Shown: one piece after another, positions 26,931-38,730 of the stretch | Layout of the letters: every line of letters begins with the position of its first letter | Position numbering within the stretch: the stretch's first letter is position 1 | NCBI RefSeq assembly: GCF_047495875.1 | Contig: NC_092461.1 | Span: 52,509,511-52,573,510, forward strand | Source: Pithys albifrons albifrons | Lineage: Eukaryota > Chordata > Aves > Passeriformes > Thamnophilidae | DNA: 64,000 nt | Direction: 5' to 3' | Made by a program: the position numbers and the translations under genes | The notes under the pieces: generated by a model | What the model saw: the letters and a program-made list of their open reading frames with translations, nothing else | What the model was told of the DNA's origin: nothing | Databases searched by the model: none

Positions 26931-29410
26931 CACAGAAAAAAGTCTAAGAACATACAAAATGACAATTATAGTGTAATACCTGTTATAAAAAGCTCTTTAC
27001 AAGAAGATAGATCTGCAGAGGAATTAAAGAGTATATCCAGCTTAAATTATCTAATTGTGACAGATGTACTACAAGAAATGTTTACTTATGCTTTGGCACA
27101 AAAATCACTCTAAAAACTATTGGTTACTATGGCACTATATGGATTTGCATGCTTTTGGATTTTGAAGAATTATTGATAAAATTCAGTCAAGTTAAAGAAA
27201 GATATTTTCAATAAAATCAATGGATGTTCTGTGGATTTCACCCTCATATATACAACCCTTTTAACATCAACCCCTTGGAAAGCTTTAAAACCAGAATTGT
27301 CTCTCTTTGCCTATTTGGAGTTCAAATAAAAACAGGAGAAAGGGCTTGTGACAGCATCCTGGGGATGATAAGGCAATCTACAGAGACCTGCTGCAGAGGA
27401 AGGAAGCACTGGAGTTCTGTGCAGTATTCTCTTTACAGTCTGCTACAGCTTCTTTCTCTCTGGGAAGGCTTTTTAGAGAAAGCTGTGGCATGTGGAGGTG
27501 AGGTACTGATGAGATCCCTGGACTAATAAATTATTGAATCTGCAAAAGTGAACCCTTGCAACTCAAGCTTTGTAACACCTCTGAAGACTGTAGAGCTGAA
27601 TGCATTGCTTAAGTCATTCCTGTGTCTGCCCCAACAGAGCAGGAGATAAATGCTGGTGAGGGCTGTGGGGTTGGTCCTCCTCAGGCTTTCTTTTTCAGTA
27701 GGGTAGCAGAGGACAGACAAGACAGGACAAAACATAAGTTCTTTGGTGTTTTTTCACTTGTAGGACCCATGCAACAGTAAGTATATGGCATAACCAAGGC
27801 ACACATGACACCTTGGGTTAACATGATATTAAATGTCACATTGCTGGTCATACACCACTAGCACTTCTAAATGTGGCAGACTGCGGGAGGTTTAGAGTGA
27901 CTTCTACGTCTCTAACTGTAGCCCCCTGCAGTTAAAAAAAGGAATATCATGTTGTGCTTTTCACGGTTGTCCAGAAAGCTGTGGAGAAACCTTGCTTCTG
28001 CTGTTGCTTCCAGAAGGGACCATGGGCCAGAGGTAGGGACATGATGTGGGGTAGGAATGGCTGCAGGAAAGAGGGTGAATCCCAGCATGTGCCACAAAGA
28101 GAAAACCTGTGATGTTAGTGTGCAGCCTGACAATCACTCCACCTGCATTCTCCAGAAAATTCCTACAGACGTTACAGTGGGCATGTCCTCTCTCAGTGAC
28201 CACCTTACACAGGGGCCTGCAATATTTTGCCTTTATCCTCTCTAATTACATATATGAGATTATCAAGGTATTGGTTTTTTGCCTAGAGACACTTCTTCAT
28301 ATCATATTCAGTGTACTAATTACTTGTGATTTTAGCAATTTCACTGCAACAGGTTCCCTGCTGGCAGACAGCGAGGACAACACACCCACAAGAGAGCACA
28401 TGCATCCTGTGTGGCTCACTTTACAGCACCACCTGGAACCTGGTTAATAATTTGCTAAGAAAATTATCAGTATAACACACTTCCTCTAAGTTTTGTAATT
28501 TATGCATGAGTAATTTAAAATGGAATTATTTTCTAAGTAGCAGTCATTTCTAAGCCGATACTCTGCATGTGTGCACCCAAAAGCTTCCTATTAGACACAG
28601 GTTGCCTGAAGCCAAACTTTGACTGCTCTTTGGGCCAACAGGAGCAGGGGAGGTGGGAATTTTCTATGAGAAAATTCAGACTGTCACATGGATACACTGA
28701 AGGATGCCTGACTTCAGCTCCTGCATCTGTACTTATTACATGCAAGGACTAGCATTTCTTCCTCACTTACACTGCTGTCTTGGGGGGTACAGTGAGGCCA
28801 GGATGCCACATCCTACACCAGACCTGTCACTGCCCACTTGGGGCACATTGAGCAGTGGGAGAGCTGGGGAGAGCAAAGGAAAGGCACTGGGCAGGCAGCC
28901 TTCCCATGCAGGGGTGAGAGGGAGAGTGGTGACTCCTTGTCTGGAGGAAGGACCTCCAGCTCTGCTGAGCTTTGCACCCCTTCTCCAATGCTATGTGTGG
29001 TTTCACCGCATTACTTAGTGATTTAACTTCTGCTGAACTCAGAATGAACCTCAATAATTTTGACATGACCAGGATGCTATTTCTGTGTCTATCTGTGGTT
29101 TCACGAGCTTGTGTGTATTTCTACGGTTCACAGCTTTGCTCTAACATTGTTCAGGATGTATTCCCTCTCTAAACACCATTGAATCCCTGAGTGATGTTCT
29201 CAAGCTTTGTCACCATAATGCCATTTTAGTTGCTTTTTAACTATATTTTCAGTCATCTGCACTTTAAGATTTTTCTCCTCCCCTTGATGCAATATTGTGT
29301 CATGAATGGCTGCATTTGCCCATCCTTAACTTGCTCCACTGGTAAGTAAGCCACTGAAGCCAGGATGCTCCCTTAGCACCCATGGCAGGATTTATGCCAG
29401 CAGTAATATA

Positions 29411-30262
29411 AACCTCAGAAGTAAAGGATGGGGCCAGTTCTGCACACGCTGTGCCTCACTTAAAAAATCCATTGCGCAGGCTCGAAGGGTTCACCCACAT
29501 TGCAAAGCCCTGTGGTGACAGGTGAGGGTCGAAACAGCAGGTGAGGAAGTGCTGGAAGCCACAGACCCAACCCTGACTGCAGTCGGGTCAGGATATTGGT
29601 CATTTGAGACTGACCCTGGAAATGACAGTCTCGTGAGGCAGCATCCTGAATGACCAAGCAGCCTTTTTTAAGGACAGCACTGCTTGCCCCACACAGAAAA
29701 GGTGGCCTAAACAAAACTCATCTCCACCTTTCACCCAGTTGGATATTGTGACCAATGGACATCTTCTGATGAGGTCAAACAAAGACAAAGAGACAAAGGC
29801 ATACACCTGCCTCCAAAGGTGTGTTCGAATTGACACTTGCATGTTGGAACATCAGAACCATGCTTGATACTGCACATAGTGGATGTCCTGAGCGTCATTC
29901 TGCTCTAATTGCCCACGAACTGTCACAACTCAATATTGACATTGCTGCTCTCAGTGAAGTTCATCTTCAAGAGGAAGGCAGCCTTAAAGAGCATGGTGCT
30001 GGCTACACACTCTACTGGTCAGGCAAACCCAGAACCGAGTCACTTTTTCCTTTGAGAATGCATGCAGAATCAGTATTGACGAGAAAAGACAACGCAGAAA
30101 GAACCGTTCCTTGCCAATACCACCTAAGGAGACGTTCCGCTGTGCCTTTTGCGACTGGACTTGCCTGTCCTGGCATCGGCCTTTTTAGCCACCAGCAGCT
30201 TGCAGCAAGCGTGGGTATAGCCCTTCCCAAATGTTCGTTCATGAAGCCTAGCCACGATGATG
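29411..30262 (+). mobile_element. Internally deleted non-LTR retrotransposon (non-CR1, RTE-like candidate)
   Basis: Translation from about 29833 gives an apurinic-type endonuclease start: CWNIRTML, then PERHSALIAHEL, then NIDIAALSEV and GAGYTLYWSGKPRTE. These are hallmark N-terminal motifs of LINE endonucleases of a family unlike CR1. After KPRTE the rest of the endonuclease and the whole reverse transcriptase are missing. The sequence jumps to a C-terminal segment which, in another frame, reads RCAFCDWTC, a zinc-knuckle-like end that then meets an in-frame stop. The copy ends near 'cccttcccaaatgttcgttc' and a short gatgatga run. The 5' region (29411-29500) and the 3' end (30221-30255) both recur in the SINE at 59.78-60.14 kb. 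The copy cannot be autonomous. Clade assignment is inference; AviRTE-type or related RTE elements are candidates. Confidence 0.7.
29836..30024 (+). pseudogene. Truncated LINE endonuclease ORF fragment
   Basis: About 60 codons carry the first two APE endonuclease motifs (WNIR, with the Asn used in catalysis, and LSEV, with the metal-binding Glu). The fragment stops resembling an endonuclease after GKPRTE. The open frame continues to 30396, but that tail reads through the deletion junction and the 3' end of the element and is not meaningful protein. Confidence 0.65.
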
Positions 30263-31250
30263 AATATTTAGAAGTCATCCACCCCACCAGGTTGTGTGTA
30301 AAATCCTTTGGCACATGGACTTTGACAGACGAAACTCCACTGACATCTATGCTGTGGCTGGGATGGTGTGCCCAGCTGATGAAACCCTGGGAATGAAGGT
30401 GCCTAGTGCAGCTGTATTGACACAATCCATCAATAAATGCAAAGCACCTTGGCAGGAGCTTGCCAGACTCCTGTCCATGTCCCAGGCACACCTTAGAATG
30501 TTGATACAGAAAGTGTGGCAAAAGCTTGCAGTAAATAAGCTGACAGTTTAGAGGCGATGGAACAAATATGCCTCTCTCATGTCCCAGATAAGTGCTCTAC
30601 CCATACAGAAATCCATCCTCTGATACTTTTGGAAAAACAAATTGATAGTCCTTGGTTTATGGACTTCAGACTGGCCCTGGATAATTATCAAAAAAGAATC
30701 TAAGAACCCGGAGAGAAGAAATGTCCTTCTACTTTGGACCTCTGGTGCTGCCAGTGCTGTTCTATCTCTGAGAAGGTAAGGGAAAGCAGCAACAGGAGAT
30801 GCTGTTTAGGAATATCACCTATGAAAACTTATGAACAGAAGTTTTTAAATCACTTTCTCCACCAGTTTTGTGAAACTGAAATTATCCATCATTTCAGCCT
30901 CAGCCTTCTCCTCTTCACACTGAAAAGTCCTAGACTTGTTAGTATTTCCCCTCAGGCAGCTGCTCCAACCACTTAACTGTGTTTGTTGTCATTCTCTGTT
31001 CCTTCTCTAGTGCTCTGCTACCTCAGAAGCAGAGGCTGTAGCTCATTCTACTCTAGATGCTAGGTTTTAGAGATTGATAAAACATAATTTTATTTCCTGC
31101 TTTCAATACATTTTTTGATTATGTCCCCTGTTGTTGGCATATTTGGCTGCCATTACACATCATGTTCAGAGCACAGTGAACTGTGACTGCTTATCTGCCA
31201 TCTTTTACCCCTTTGGTTTTATGAGATCCTTCATCATCAAAAATAGTTTG

Positions 31251-31290
31251 GTTTTGCTCGGTTTTGGTTGTTTTGTTTTGTTTTGTTTTT
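31251..31290 (+). repeat. (GTTTT)n simple repeat
   Basis: A run of gtttt units with two early interruptions, followed by a T tract. Confidence 0.75.
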
Positions 31291-33544
31291 TAACTACACT
31301 CCATTTAATGCATTGAGCATCTCTTCCATGTATTATTTTGAAAATGACCAATTTTTCATGTGTGGCTTTTGTCCTAATTAGGGATTTAAGTACATATATT
31401 TGGCTGTATGATACAACTCCTATATTCTGAGTGCAATAAAGCTTGTCTTCATAAGTATTATCACTTTAAGACTTTCTTGCAGATAAATATCTTCTATTGA
31501 AACCTTAAAATAGATAACAAGCTGGTAAAGGGCAGCTCTGTTACTCCTGTCAGTGTTTTGGATTGTGTCATACAATGAGGAGGAAGATGGATACCTGAAG
31601 CAAACATGCTTGCATGTCCAGCTGATGTTACCCACACTAGTGGCACTCTGAGGATGAGACAGTGTCCTTTTTTTTGAATCAAGAAAGCACAAGGTGCCAA
31701 ACAAGGATCTCTTGTTCTGCTTATGAGTAAGAAGTTATGTCATTCTCCTGCATGAAAAGGAACTACATCATAGGTTCACCTGGTGCATCTGCCACTTCCT
31801 TTAGGGTGTGCTCCTATCTCCCATGGGTGCGGACCTGGAAATGTTCTGCACTTTGGCACACAGGGAAACAAGATATTGTATTGAGAATAAGCACAGACTT
31901 TTCTCTAAACTGCTCAGAACTGGAGGTATGTTGGATGAAGAAAAGCAAAATTTATGTGCAGGTATCATTTTCCACTTAGGTTGTACAGGCAACCTCTTTC
32001 ATGGCTTGTGGTCCAGATCACCAAAAGCCATTAAAAAGAGCTACAATCCATGAAATAGCAAGTAGATGCACTAGTTGACTCACATTTTCCCTGAAAAAGT
32101 AATTTCATGCATAGCATTGCTAGGAACGATGTGCTTCTGAGTTTACAGCAACCTCAGTGTTAAGAATGACATCTTAATTTTAGCCTAAGCCCTTCCTTGA
32201 CTTCAGATCCAATTATAGCCAGTCTGTTTAACAAACACATATCTCAACTTGCCCTCTTCATGCTGAGAGCAGTACTGGCTCTTTTTCTACCATATGTGAT
32301 TGAAAGATGTTATTTTGAATGAGAGTGCAGGACTCAATGCTGCTTGCTGTGCTTTGGAAGGCATGTGCCTCAGGAAGAAGTAGATGACTTCCAGTCCTGT
32401 CAGCCCCAAGTGAAGCACCGTGCATTTGCTCCATAGGTACATAAGGGTGATGAGAAATGTGGGCTCTGCCATGAGGAGACTAAGGACTTACAGACCCACT
32501 ACTGAGGGAGAACCAGACAAACCTTATCTGTTGTCCAGCTCCACATTTGAAGGCCACTACTTTAATAATTCCTACCTGCAGTATTTCACCAACATGGTCA
32601 TTGCACATTTCTATTTAAATATGAGAGAGAAGTGACTAGAGTGTTTCATATCCACAAAAAGATTTAAATACTTTGCCCAGGAAAGCAGGATTTGCTCTGA
32701 GTACCATAGGGTCTGTGCAGAACATGTATATCCCTGGTGGATGGCACCTGCTGCAAGGCAGTTGAAGTAAAAGCTACCCGTGGCAGTTCTGGTTTTCATA
32801 TGGAAAATCCTCATTCATCTGACCCATGGGAGTTAGATCTTGGTTAGAACACTCTAGACTGATGTAGGCTACATAGTAGAGGAAACCCTTCTGCAGAACT
32901 GTAGCCTCAGACACTGTGCAGGCTCTGCCATTGGACATTTACTGCAGTGACTCTATCCTTGGAAAAGTCTTTGCCAAAGTTTACTGCAATACAAGTACAT
33001 CAACTATCTCTTACCTCTCTAATTAAAAGAAGAATTTAGAATGATGGCAAGTGAGTGTATGTAAGACATAGAGTCATACTGTGTTGAGATTTTGACCTTA
33101 AACCACATGATTAAAACTTGCATTTGTCTTCAGAAGTCACATTGTTGTCTGCATACAATACGTATTTAAAGCAGTTCCTGTAACCACATTTACAGAAATA
33201 GAACATCATAGTCAACAGTTTACCTCTATAGTAGACTATCGTAAATGACAGTTTAGCTAATGAAAATTATCTACTTCAAACAAGAAAACACTGCAGTATT
33301 TCTACTGTGTAGATCCACAGATCTGCATGGATTTTGACACAGAAGCCTTCCTGCATGGCACCTCTGAACATTCCCTGGAAGACCACATACCTCTGTCTCC
33401 CTGCTCTGTCTGCTTGTTAAGGAGACTTTCCTGTCAGAGATGCCACTCTGGCAGTCACACTCGCACCACCAACAACTTTAACTGCTGGATTGAAGCCCCT
33501 TCACAGAGAGGGGCTCCAGGGACCTGATGAGCGAACTTCCAATT

Positions 33545-33960
33545 CCCTACATACCCAACTCTTGTGCAGACAGATCAGGTTTCCTTACCAGCTTGATCCC
33601 AGATTTCCCATAGTGATATTTCAAACCTCTGGTTCCTTTAAGTAATTTAATTGTGGTGTAACAACCAAATAACAGTTCAAGCTGGGTGCCTCTGAAGAGG
33701 GACCCTGAACAAAGGAAACCCTGGGATTTTATACCCTTACAGTCCATGTGGGCTATAATTGTCCTCCTTTCTGAGTCCTCAACTACAGCACCTCTGACTG
33801 TCTCTGAGAGCCTGGTCACCTGGCTGGTGCTGGAGATGCCCAGACCCTTTGTTGTGTAAAGGGTTGGCACCACTTCACTGCCTCTTGCCCTGGTTTCCAC
33901 CACTCAGAGCTCAATCTGCAGACACTGCAGCTGCACCCCAAGCTACCTGCACTGAATGTA
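33545..33960 (-). mobile_element. Candidate degenerate solo LTR of an endogenous retrovirus
   Basis: Read on the - strand, a TATA-like GTATAAAATC (plus 33725-33734) is followed about 80 bases later by an AATTAAA poly(A)-type signal (plus 33646-33652) and a G/T-rich tail. That is the order expected for U3, R and U5 of an avian LTR. No flanking gag, pol or env similarity and no clear TG...CA ends or target-site duplication were found, so the boundaries are approximate. Confidence 0.35.
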
Positions 33961-36014
33961 TTCCTCAAGAAGCTCAGCTGGAAGCTGACTACTGCCAGTC
34001 TGGGGCTGATTCCTGCTAGTCCATATGATGCCAGCAAACAGGGCATACACAAGTAATGACTTCAGAGTCCTCATCAAACTGGTGTGCAAGAAAGGACCTT
34101 GGAAGGTATACACATAGCACAAATTTCTGTTTGGAAAGAAAAAGGAGTGAGCTAGCAGCATGTTGGTTTTGAATTCTCCCAAGGCAATATAATTAAGGGC
34201 CTTGGGAACAATGTGTTTTCTTTCTTTTCTATTTGCCTTTCTCTTGCTTTTCTTTTTTGTCTTCCTCCCCAAAGTCATGTAAATCAGGGTTGGATGCATC
34301 TTGGAACTGCAACACAAACCCACCAGAAAGTTTGCTTTCTTCCTATAAAGTATAGTTAGCCGATGGCAGGAGTAAAATAAATTATTTGAAATGGCAGCAA
34401 TGCACACATCCCTCTCTGAAGTGGTGAGACTGCAGCCAATGAAGGGGAGAGCAGGCTTGTGCTGTGTTGCCTTGTGGCTGATCGCACACATTCCTCCTGG
34501 AAGCCCTGCCAGGGGCACACAGGATCATCACAGCTCTTGTCCTCAAGACTAAATTCTACCTCTTATAAAATAATGTAACTATTATGCATCCAAAAACTTT
34601 ACTTCTCCCCATAAACAGCTTTACTCTCCCAGGTGCCATCCTAGAGACATCCCCCATCAATCAACTGAACTCCAGCTTTCAACAATCAGTAGAAACTGAG
34701 TAAAAGCAAGTCTTGACTGCAGCCATAATCTGCCACTTACGGAGCTCCTCACACAATAGTCACTTTTGTCTAAATACAGAAGCAAAAGTCAGCTACAGAT
34801 ATCCCCAATGGCATGAAAACATATTTCTACCTCAAGTAGAATATTAGACTTTTTTTCCAGATTGGGTAAAAATTAGTAACAAAAGTTTGGAACAGCACTA
34901 CAGATACATGGAATTGTGCTAAAGGTTTATATTTTGCAACAAGAGATAAAGAACAAATATTTACAAATAAATTAAGAACATGTGCATTTATATGTCACAT
35001 GAGTAAATTTTTTATTATTTATAATAGACAATAAAGATATGCTATTTAAACAGAATTTATTTAACATTTATATAACATTCCCTTCCAGCAGTCCTTTGCA
35101 GCATTTCTACTATATCAGATACTTGTGCTTACTCAACAAACTGCCTTTTCTTCTGAAAGGAACATAGAAAATTTCTACATAAAAATATACACACATAATT
35201 TCCATAGAAGCAAAAAGCAAGGAAAAGAAAAAGAATTGCAGGAAGTCTGCATATGTGGCATATTTAGAACAGGAATCCATAAACAGGCAAAAATAAAGGA
35301 CAATAACAAAATGAGAAAAATAAATTTGCTTCTGTCATTGTCACCAAATTTAATTCAGTAAAAGCTCTCAGTGACATGAAGTTACCAATTCTAAGAATAA
35401 TTAGTACTTTGTGGGAGCTAGCTGTAAAAATCCCATTGTGGTAAAACTACATATACACAAGTCCAGCTTTTATTTTTACCTGAAATACTACACCATTGCC
35501 AAAACCTGCTACTTGTCTCAAGGCTGCTTTTAAAAATAACCAGAATATCAAATGCAGTAATAGGCTTATGTTTCCTTTCTTTATGAGTTAAGATGACTTG
35601 CATTTTTTATGTAAAGAAAATTAAATTCTTTCTAAAAATATACTTTTAAAATAAAACCATCATTAAAGATAAAATGAATGAAAGAGTCAATGTCTGACCA
35701 AGGTGATCTGGCAGTCAGTTGATACCATTGCAGCTGAGGCTTCATGGGAACACAGTCCCTCTGGCACAGCTGGCTTGGGTGAGAAGAGTGCACATCAGCA
35801 TCCACCTGAGGGTGCCTGTGCAGTGGACAGGGTTGGGGAATGGCTCTCCAGCACCATTACCACAAGGGCAAAAGGGATGGACACACCTCCCAAATACACG
35901 ATATAATTTAAAAAAAAAAAAGGATGAAACACTGCACAGCAGTGCAGCACCATAACCAAAAGATGCAAATAGATTAAAGCTCTGTGTCCAGTGAAAGCCT
36001 ACAAAGATGTTTAA

Positions 36015-36371
36015 GGGACTGGAGCATCTCTCTTAGAACTCTCAACTGAGATGGGCCAGTTCAGTCTCGAGTGCTGGGCAACATCTGTGGGGGGAACCTC
36101 ATAAATGTGTAGAAACATCTGAAGAGAGGGTGTCAAGAGGATGGAGCCAGGGTCTTCTCAGTGGTGCCAAGCAATAGGACAAGAGGTCATGGGCAGAAAC
36201 TGATGCACGAGAAGTTCCACCAGAGGAAGAACTACTTTATTGTGCGAGTGAGCATGGACTGGAAAGACTATCCAGAGAGGTCCTGGAGTCTCCCTCACTG
36301 GAGGTGAGCAGGGAGGTTGGACCAGATCACTCGCTGTGGTCCCTTTCAACATTACCCATTCAGTGATTCTA
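36015..36371 (+). mobile_element. CR1 LINE 3' fragment (+ strand)
   Basis: The sequence follows the CR1 3' region: 'ggagcatctctct', a 'gggaacctcat' segment, 'gggtgtcaagaggatgg', 'cttctcagtggtgccaa', 'aggacaagaggtcatgggca', 'gaggtcctggagtctcc' and 'ggttggaccagatcactc', ending in 'cattcagtgattct'. It covers the end of ORF2 and the short 3' UTR. It is heavily mutated and 5'-truncated, as most CR1 copies are. Confidence 0.9.
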
Positions 36372-38610
36372 AGAGAAAATCAGCAAAAAACTATTCAACA
36401 CAGAAATCTGAAGACTGAAATAAAATAAAAGTGGTTTAAAAATAAATAGGCATGTAGCTAAATATATTTTGGGCAACAGAGAACAAAAAACCCTCCAGTT
36501 TTATTAAAAGAATGTGAGCAACTACCACAAAGAGCAATATTGTATCCTCACCTCATCTCTCCTTTCTGTGATGTACTCACAGTAGATTGCACAAACATCA
36601 AAGAAATTGGAGATATATTGCTTCTCTTCCTGCATTAGGTGCTCATTGTGCTGCTTAACTTCCTAGCAAGTCATTCATAAAAACTTACTACCAGAACTAC
36701 TGTTTCATGAACATAACTCAAAGCCCTTAGACAGAAAACAAACTCTTTATGCTTTAGATTAGTTAAAGATAGGAGATAAATATCTCTTTAGTTCCAAATA
36801 GTGCATTAATTCCTTTGAAAAGTGCATAGAAAGTTCAGACGAAGCTATATTTTTATTTTCTGAGCAGACTGTGTTGAAACAGACTTATTTTTGTTTGATA
36901 GCTTCTAGAAATTTATGAACATGTGAGAAGTTTCCTTTTGTTCAAAGAAACCCCTCTAATCTTGATAAATATAACAAAACATTATGAATCACACAGCAAA
37001 AGGTGAATTAAAAAACATTAATTCATGTTGTTGTTCTTAAGAAATTTTTAAGCCTATCACTTTAGTCCTGAATTATGGTGTTTGAATTCCTGGAATTAAC
37101 CACTTTTGTGGAAAGGAGATAGTTTTTCTTAAAAGTCTTGCAGATCTGGATTAATCCAAGTCTACAAAATACTTGGAACTCCTATAATGCATTATCTAAA
37201 TGTAAAAGTGTAATTAACCAGTATTTGGTGCAATTTATTCACTATCCCATGAGCTGCTGGGTCCACTCAGCACTTAGAGAAGATCCATTAAAACCAAGAA
37301 GTTCAGGCAAAATGTTCTTCACTAGGCTGGTTTTTGTTTTATAGATCTGCTACAAAGTGTGCTGGTCTCCCTTTGGACTGGGAGGAGAATCCAGCCCGTT
37401 GCAGTGAGTTTGCTGGGTGCCAGGGCTCTTGTTTGCTCAGCCCTGCCCTACTGTACCTGTGCTGGGATTGTGGTCTAGGTAGTACCTACAGGAAGGAAAT
37501 GCAAACTTGAGAGCAGACATTAAGTCCTGCTCTGACCAGAGCCCAGCAAACGCAAGGCCTTGATGGAGTTAGGGTTAAGAGGGCTTTCCACTTCTGTTTC
37601 TTGGTGAGACCTTTAACTTCATGTTTGGGCTCCTAAAGGGGAAGTCAGTTCTGTTTTCCTATTATCTTTGACCCCTGAATGCACAGCATTTAGTTTCAGC
37701 TTTGCTGGTCCTGGACCTCTGGAGTCTAAACTGGATATCAGTACCAGCAACCCAGGCCAGCACCAAAGCACCTCTTCCTATGGGTACTGTGATGGTAAAA
37801 GTACTGGTTCATCCTCTGGTTGCACTGACTTTGAGATGTAAAATGGCAGAAGGATCTCTGAATTGATGAATGTATCCTATTGACTGTCCCTACAACTTGA
37901 AAAGTAATGAGACCGAGGCACATTTGAGATGAGGGAAGGCATTAAGTCACGGAGTTTCCATAAATGTCAAGCAGAGGTGTATGTTCAGGGAGGCATTTCC
38001 ATATAAGTCACAAGTGAGACAGAGAAACAGCTAAAATGGTTGCACTGTAGTCTTTGGAAGTACAGAAATGAACACAAAGTACATACACAGCCCAATACCA
38101 CAGTCACTTAGTCACAGAAATAGTCCCTTGAGGTCCTAGCTTGTGTATGGTGTGCCAACAAAAGCTGGTCATCCATCATTGGTAGAAGTAAAAATTATGA
38201 GGTATTTCTGACATTTTTTATTCTAAGCACAGGAATTAGTACTTTAAATAGCGTTCACTGTAGGTGGTTGCAGCATTAAATGTGCACTCTCCTCTCTTGC
38301 AGACCATAGGCCTTATCTTCTAATGGCTCAGCCATATGACTAGGTTTTGATTATCAAAGTAGGTAATTAAAATAAATGAAATGATTTATGCTTGGCTGGA
38401 CTCTAAAGTGTGTAAATTCCTTCCAGTAAAGGTCAGTCTCAGCATTGTTTCAGGTTTATCAGTTGAGCCGTGTAATTTGATGTGAAATTTGAAATGAATG
38501 ACAGATCCCTAGAAGGTTTGACTCTACTTTTAACACTTCTCTGGAAGTTCATAATACTTTCAGTGGAAGGCACATCTGCAACCAAACCTCATGGGCCTTC
38601 TGAGATGAAA

Positions 38611-38730
38611 GGTAATAGAGCATAGTGGTAATAATGCCAAGATCATGTGCTCAATCTCCAAATGGGCCACTCACTTATGAGTTGGACTCAATCTTTGTGG
38701 GTCCCTTCCAACTCAGAATATTCTGTGAAT
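38611..38730 (+). mobile_element. CR1 LINE 3' end (+ strand, short)
   Basis: The block runs from 'gccaagatcatgtgctcaat' through 'gggccactcac' and 'gagttggactcaatctttg' to 'gggtcccttccaactcagaa' and the CR1 terminal 'tattctgtga'. It represents only the 3' UTR. Confidence 0.88.

Noticed and set aside
30012..30521. 169-codon open frame on the - strand
   Set aside because: It is antisense to the LINE copy and its flank. The sense strand carries the endonuclease motifs.
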